Position numbers and translations under genes: made by a program. The notes under the pieces were generated by a model that worked only from the letters and a program-made list of their open reading frames with translations, was not told where the DNA came from and did not search any database. From Phycisphaerales bacterium (GTDB lineage Bacteria > Planctomycetota > Phycisphaerae > Phycisphaerales > UBA1924), in the NCBI GenBank assembly GCA_035627955.1, contig DASPKU010000012.1, positions 1-64,000 of the forward strand: a stretch of DNA of 64,000 bases. The letters run 5' to 3'. Of the stretch, positions 61,024-64,000 are shown piece after piece. Numbering within the stretch: the stretch's first letter is position 1; each line of letters begins with the position of its first letter.

Positions 61024-63131
61024 ACGAGGCTTACGACCTGGGCCGTGGCGCTCTGGGCGATCAGCTCGTCCTGGCCGCTGAGCCAGAAGACGGACGCCTC
61101 GAGCAGTTCGAGATTGCCCGGGGTGGCCGCGCCAATCCGTCCGTCCACGACGCGCTGCTGGAGGTGGGGGTTGAGGATCCACTCGCGCGAGCCCACGGCG
61201 ACAAGCCGCTGCGGCTCTGGCTTGCCGCTCTCCCGCTGCTCGACGGAGACCGCAACCAGCCACGCATCTTCGCGCTCGCCTTTGGCGCCCTGCGGGTTGC
61301 GGGCGTCGCGGGCGTTGTCGAACGCGGGAGGGTTGGGCATGAGGCCACGCTGGGGGCGCGGCGTCTGCCAGAGTTGCAGCCACTGCGACTCTGCCCACAC
61401 GCGGTCGCTGGGCATGATCGAGTACAAGGGCCAGACGCTCTGAGTCACGTTCGGGGCGGTGGGCGCCGAGTGGAAGGACACGGCCCATGGGACGATCATG
61501 GGCAGGCCGCGGACGGCGCCGGCGAGCGCGCCGGTCGTCTCCTCTGGCAGCACGATGTGGTCGCTCTGGACCAGGCGGCCCTCAGGGGTGATCGCTTCGG
61601 CGAGCAGGGGGCGTCCGGTGTCGGCCATGAGGCCGAACCTGGCGAGAACGGGGGCCATGGGGTCGGACTGGCCGTAGGTCGGCATCACGCTGGGGACGAG
61701 GCTGATCAGCAGGTTCTTGCGCGCGGCGGCGATGTCGCTGACGACCTGTGCCAGGCGCGTGGAGCGCTGCGCGCCGGTACTGCCGGTGGCCTCGCTGCCG
61801 TCGGCGCTGTCGGGGGGGAAGGTCATGTAGACGACAGGTCGCTTGCCGTCGGGGTTGAGGGCGGCGAGGCGGGAGGGGGCGGCTTCGGTGATGACCGACC
61901 ACTCGATAACGTCGATGCCGTGGAAGCGCAGGCGCTGGAACGCGACGCCGAAGTTGCGGTCCAGCGTCTGCCCGGCCTCGAAGAAGGGGCGCTCGGCGTG
62001 GACCATGACGACGATCGGGCGCACGGGCGTGAGCAGCGAGCCGATGCCGGTGGTGACGACCTCCTCGACGCGGCGGTTGAGGTCGGCCTTGCCGGTGCCG
62101 GTGGCGTCCAGCCAGGCGGCGCTGGGCATCAGCGACTCGAGGTCGATGGCGGTGATGCCCATCTCGCTGGACCCGATGACGAGGGCGGCGCTCTGGCTGC
62201 GGAGGACGTCAGCGATGCGGATGAGGTCCAGGCGCTTGGTGCCGCGCATGCTGGTGAGGAGCACGGACATGTCGTCGCGCTGGCGCTCGAGGGCGGGCAG
62301 GAGGTTGCGCGCGGCGGTGGCGGGCGGGCCGGCCATGGCGGGGATCTCGGCGAAGCGGCGGATCTCGCGGGACATGGCGGTGAGCTGGTCGACGCAGCGG
62401 GCGAGGGCCTCGCCGACGGTGCGGGCGGCGGCGTCGGCGGCGGGGAGGGAGATGTCGTCGATGCGCTGCTTGAGCTGCTCGCCTGCTTTGGCGACGGCGG
62501 TTCCCATGTCCTGGGAGAGGAGGCGGGCGGCGGCGGCGGCCTGCTCGAAGTAGGCGCGGTTGTTGTCGGCCTGCTCGCCCGCGCCGGCGATGGTGCCCTG
62601 GACACTCTGGAGGGCGGGGGAGAGCTCGTTGTTGAGGTAGGTGGCCATGGCCTGCGCGGCCGTGAGCCCGAGGTTGACGGAGGCGACCTGCTGGTCGATG
62701 AGGCGCTGGTCGCGGGCGACGAGCTCACGCAGGAGGCGCTTGTAGGACTCGAAGCCGCTGGCGGAACCGGTGTCGATGAGTGCGAAGTCGAGCTTGCCGC
62801 TGCTGCGCTTCATCTCGCCGAGCACGTCGCGGACGCGCTCGCGGGCGCGGGCGTCAACCGACTTGAGGTCGGTGGCCACCACGACGCGGACGGGGCTTTC
62901 GAGACGACCCAGCACGCGCGTGGTTCGCGGCGAGAGCTTCTGCGTGCCCGTGGCGGTGACGTCGAGGCGGGCGTTGTACTTGTCGGAGACGACGTTGAGC
63001 ACCACCAGGATGGCGGTGGCGGCAAAGAGCGTGACGGCGGTGGTGAGCAGGACCTTGCTGCGGCGCTTGCGGCCGCTCACGGCGGGGGCGAGCGGCACGG
63101 GCTGCTGGGGCTTGAAAGGCACGGCCGTCAT
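60915..63131 (-). CDS. gldG: Gld-type ABC exporter substrate-binding-like subunit
   Basis: 738 residues from the ATG at 63131 that overlaps the permease stop (ATGA). One membrane helix at about 25-46 (LLTTAVTLFAATAILVVLNVVS) is followed by a large periplasmic region of the DUF4350/GldG type (LSPRTTRVLGRLESPVRVVVATDL, PIVVMVHAERPFFEAGQTLDRNF), and a C-terminal membrane helix (TTMILGLPLLVLACGVVYRL). A long coiled-coil stretch (about 100-300) is unusual. With the two upstream genes it forms an ABC-2 type exporter related to the gliding system; in planctomycetes the substrate is unknown. Confidence 0.82.
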   Translation of the reverse strand: MTAVPFKPQQPVPLAPAVSGRKRRSKVLLTTAVTLFAATAILVVLNVVSDKYNARLDVTATGTQKLSPRTTRVLGRLESPVRVVVATDLKSVDARARERVRDVLGEMKRSSGKLDFALIDTGSASGFESYKRLLRELVARDQRLIDQQVASVNLGLTAAQAMATYLNNELSPALQSVQGTIAGAGEQADNNRAYFEQAAAAARLLSQDMGTAVAKAGEQLKQRIDDISLPAADAAARTVGEALARCVDQLTAMSREIRRFAEIPAMAGPPATAARNLLPALERQRDDMSVLLTSMRGTKRLDLIRIADVLRSQSAALVIGSSEMGITAIDLESLMPSAAWLDATGTGKADLNRRVEEVVTTGIGSLLTPVRPIVVMVHAERPFFEAGQTLDRNFGVAFQRLRFHGIDVIEWSVITEAAPSRLAALNPDGKRPVVYMTFPPDSADGSEATGSTGAQRSTRLAQVVSDIAAARKNLLISLVPSVMPTYGQSDPMAPVLARFGLMADTGRPLLAEAITPEGRLVQSDHIVLPEETTGALAGAVRGLPMIVPWAVSFHSAPTAPNVTQSVWPLYSIMPSDRVWAESQWLQLWQTPRPQRGLMPNPPAFDNARDARNPQGAKGEREDAWLVAVSVEQRESGKPEPQRLVAVGSREWILNPHLQQRVVDGRIGAATPGNLELLEASVFWLSGQDELIAQSATAQVVSLVQPMEEKVLSGLRTTMILGLPLLVLACGVVYRLIRG

Positions 63132-63847
63132 CGCCATCTCCTCAGCTCGACGCTCGCGACGCTCAGCAGCAGGAACCAGCCGGTGGTGCTCAGGAAGAAC
63201 ACGACGTGCCCGGTGTCGATCACGCCCTTGGCGAAGTCCTCGATACGCGGGCGGATCAGCATCGCCCCGACCACGGGCCGCAGCCAGGCGGGGGCCTTGT
63301 CGTACGCGCCTTCCATGAACATCAGGCCAAGGATCGCGAACAGGGTGATCATGAACGCGAGGGTCGCGTTGCTCGTGAGCGAGGTCGCGAGCGTGCCGAT
63401 CGAGAGGTAGAGCAGCGCCAGCAACGTGAGGCACAGGTAGCCCGAGACGAGGGGGCCGACGTCGGGCGCGGGCTCGGACACGCGGAAGAGCAGCGCTACG
63501 AAGACGAGCGTGGGCAGGAGCATGCCGAGCAGGAAGAGGGCGGCACCGAAGAACTTGCCGAGGACAATGGCGGGACCGGTCACCGGGCTTGTGAGCAGCC
63601 CTTCCAGGGTGCCGCTCTTGAGCTCATCGGAGATGAGCCGCATGGACACCGCGGGGACGACGGGCAGGAGCAGCCAGCCCGAAACCGCAAAGAAGCTGCG
63701 CAGGGTTGCGGGCTGGCCGGGGTTCAGCACCCAGAAGGAGAAGACCATCGCGGTCAGGAAGAGGTAGAGCGCGATGATGATCCAGCCCGCCGGCTGGCGG
63801 AAGTAGGACCCCAGCTCGCGCGATGCGATCGCTCCAGCGCCCTTCAT
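63128..63847 (-). CDS. gldF: ABC-2 type transporter permease (GldF-like)
   Basis: 239 residues, six membrane segments. It begins with RELGSYFRQPAGWIIIALYLFLTAMVFSFWVL, then MRLISDELKSGTLEGLLTSPVTGPAIVLGKFFGAALFL, the ABC-2 permease motif that contacts the ATPase. It forms the membrane channel of the exporter. Its start overlaps the ATPase stop by ATGA and its stop overlaps the gldG-like start by ATGA, so the three subunits are tightly coupled. Confidence 0.9.
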   Translation of the reverse strand: MKGAGAIASRELGSYFRQPAGWIIIALYLFLTAMVFSFWVLNPGQPATLRSFFAVSGWLLLPVVPAVSMRLISDELKSGTLEGLLTSPVTGPAIVLGKFFGAALFLLGMLLPTLVFVALLFRVSEPAPDVGPLVSGYLCLTLLALLYLSIGTLATSLTSNATLAFMITLFAILGLMFMEGAYDKAPAWLRPVVGAMLIRPRIEDFAKGVIDTGHVVFFLSTTGWFLLLSVASVELRRWR

Positions 63848-64000
63848 GCCGCGCTCCCGGTGGGGGTCGCCCGGACCTTGTCGTCAATCACTGCTGCGGG
63901 CTCGGGCTCGGGGGCGGCCTGCTCGCTCTCTTCGACGAGGCGGAGGAAGACGCGCTCGAGGGTCTGGGCGTCCGTGCGGAGCTCGCGGAGCATGATGCCG
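63844..64000 (-). CDS. ABC transporter ATP-binding protein, C-terminal fragment (cut by window edge)
   Basis: The last 52 residues are visible: LRELRTDAQTLERVFLRLVEESEQ, then a Pro/Glu-rich tail ending in PTGSAA. The LEEVFLRLT-like ending is common in ATPases of ABC-2 exporters. The stop overlaps the permease start (ATGA). The main ATPase domain lies outside the window. Confidence 0.8.
   Translation of the reverse strand, partial: GIMLRELRTDAQTLERVFLRLVEESEQAAPEPEPAAVIDDKVRATPTGSAA

Noticed and set aside
60903-63410. An 835-codon plus-strand frame opposite the gldG-like gene
   Set aside because: Gly/Ala/Val-rich mirror of the real gene, which has membrane helices and coupled neighbours.

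Overview
The window is a GC-rich (about 70%), densely packed bacterial chromosome segment that best fits a planctomycete of the Phycisphaerae type. This rests on family knowledge applied to visible signals. Two secreted proteins end in the same paired Ca-loop dockerin-like tail rich in Gly and Cys (151-1674 and 52109-54406). One protein has an N-terminal LESRAML signal of the planctomycete LEPR-xLL kind. There are RxCRYELxG/CPECG zinc ribbons, a Rho with a very long N-terminal low-complexity arm, and a peptidoglycan gene set that stops at an FtsQ-like gene with no ftsA or ftsZ. No phage, transposase, rRNA operon or CRISPR array is visible. The only tRNA seen is tRNA-Tyr(GTA).

Layout. 1-2.8 kb: secreted dockerin-type proteins and greA. 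2.9-8.4 kb (minus strand): murC, murB, ddl, an FtsQ-like gene and an ATGA-coupled membrane protein. 8.5-13.3 kb: UVR-motif protein, a sigma-70 factor, an archaeal-adenylate-kinase-like fusion, a DUF4870 protein and lptB. 13.3-19 kb (minus): a secreted protein of lower GC, a CPA2 antiporter, mnmG and a Fic protein. 19.3-26 kb: an amidohydrolase, then an RND efflux pump and adaptor divergent from a MarR regulator with a clear operator. 26-32 kb: BatA-like VWA protein, aroK, a UPF0175/DUF3368 toxin-antitoxin pair, tRNA-Tyr, SDR, rplU and a small basic protein with an RNase A-like toxin domain. 32-42 kb: TPR lipoprotein, S23 four-helix-bundle gene, serine/threonine kinase coupled to an MFS transporter, and a fatty-acid-like set (hotdog dehydratase, SseB, long ACP, second hotdog protein) leading to prmC. 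42-49.6 kb: nrdR, an orphan UPF0175, a lipoprotein, scoA, SIMPL, a LEPR-like surface protein, hpt and a PH-domain/CoaE fusion. 49.9-64 kb: rho, a dockerin-type propeller-like protein, a repeat-ended ORF, a large secreted protein, LPG_synthase_TM, DUF444, a zinc-ribbon membrane protein and a Gld-type ABC exporter that runs off the right edge.

The most unusual property is the gene junctions. They are littered with small palindromic repeats of at least seven families. One family (stem CACCGAGATG) occurs about 11 times, between cell-wall genes, around hpt and near rho. In at least four places palindromic repeats lie inside coding sequence and stay in frame. They form the bridge that fuses a PH-domain protein to CoaE, an insertion in MnmG, the N-terminus of the membrane protein after FtsQ, and the C-terminus of the ORF at 54812. 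A second theme is 34-nt pyrimidine-rich repeats that bracket the S23 gene, recur alone elsewhere, and resemble other short-word repeats placed just before start codons. All functional calls come from reading motifs by eye; no database search was run.
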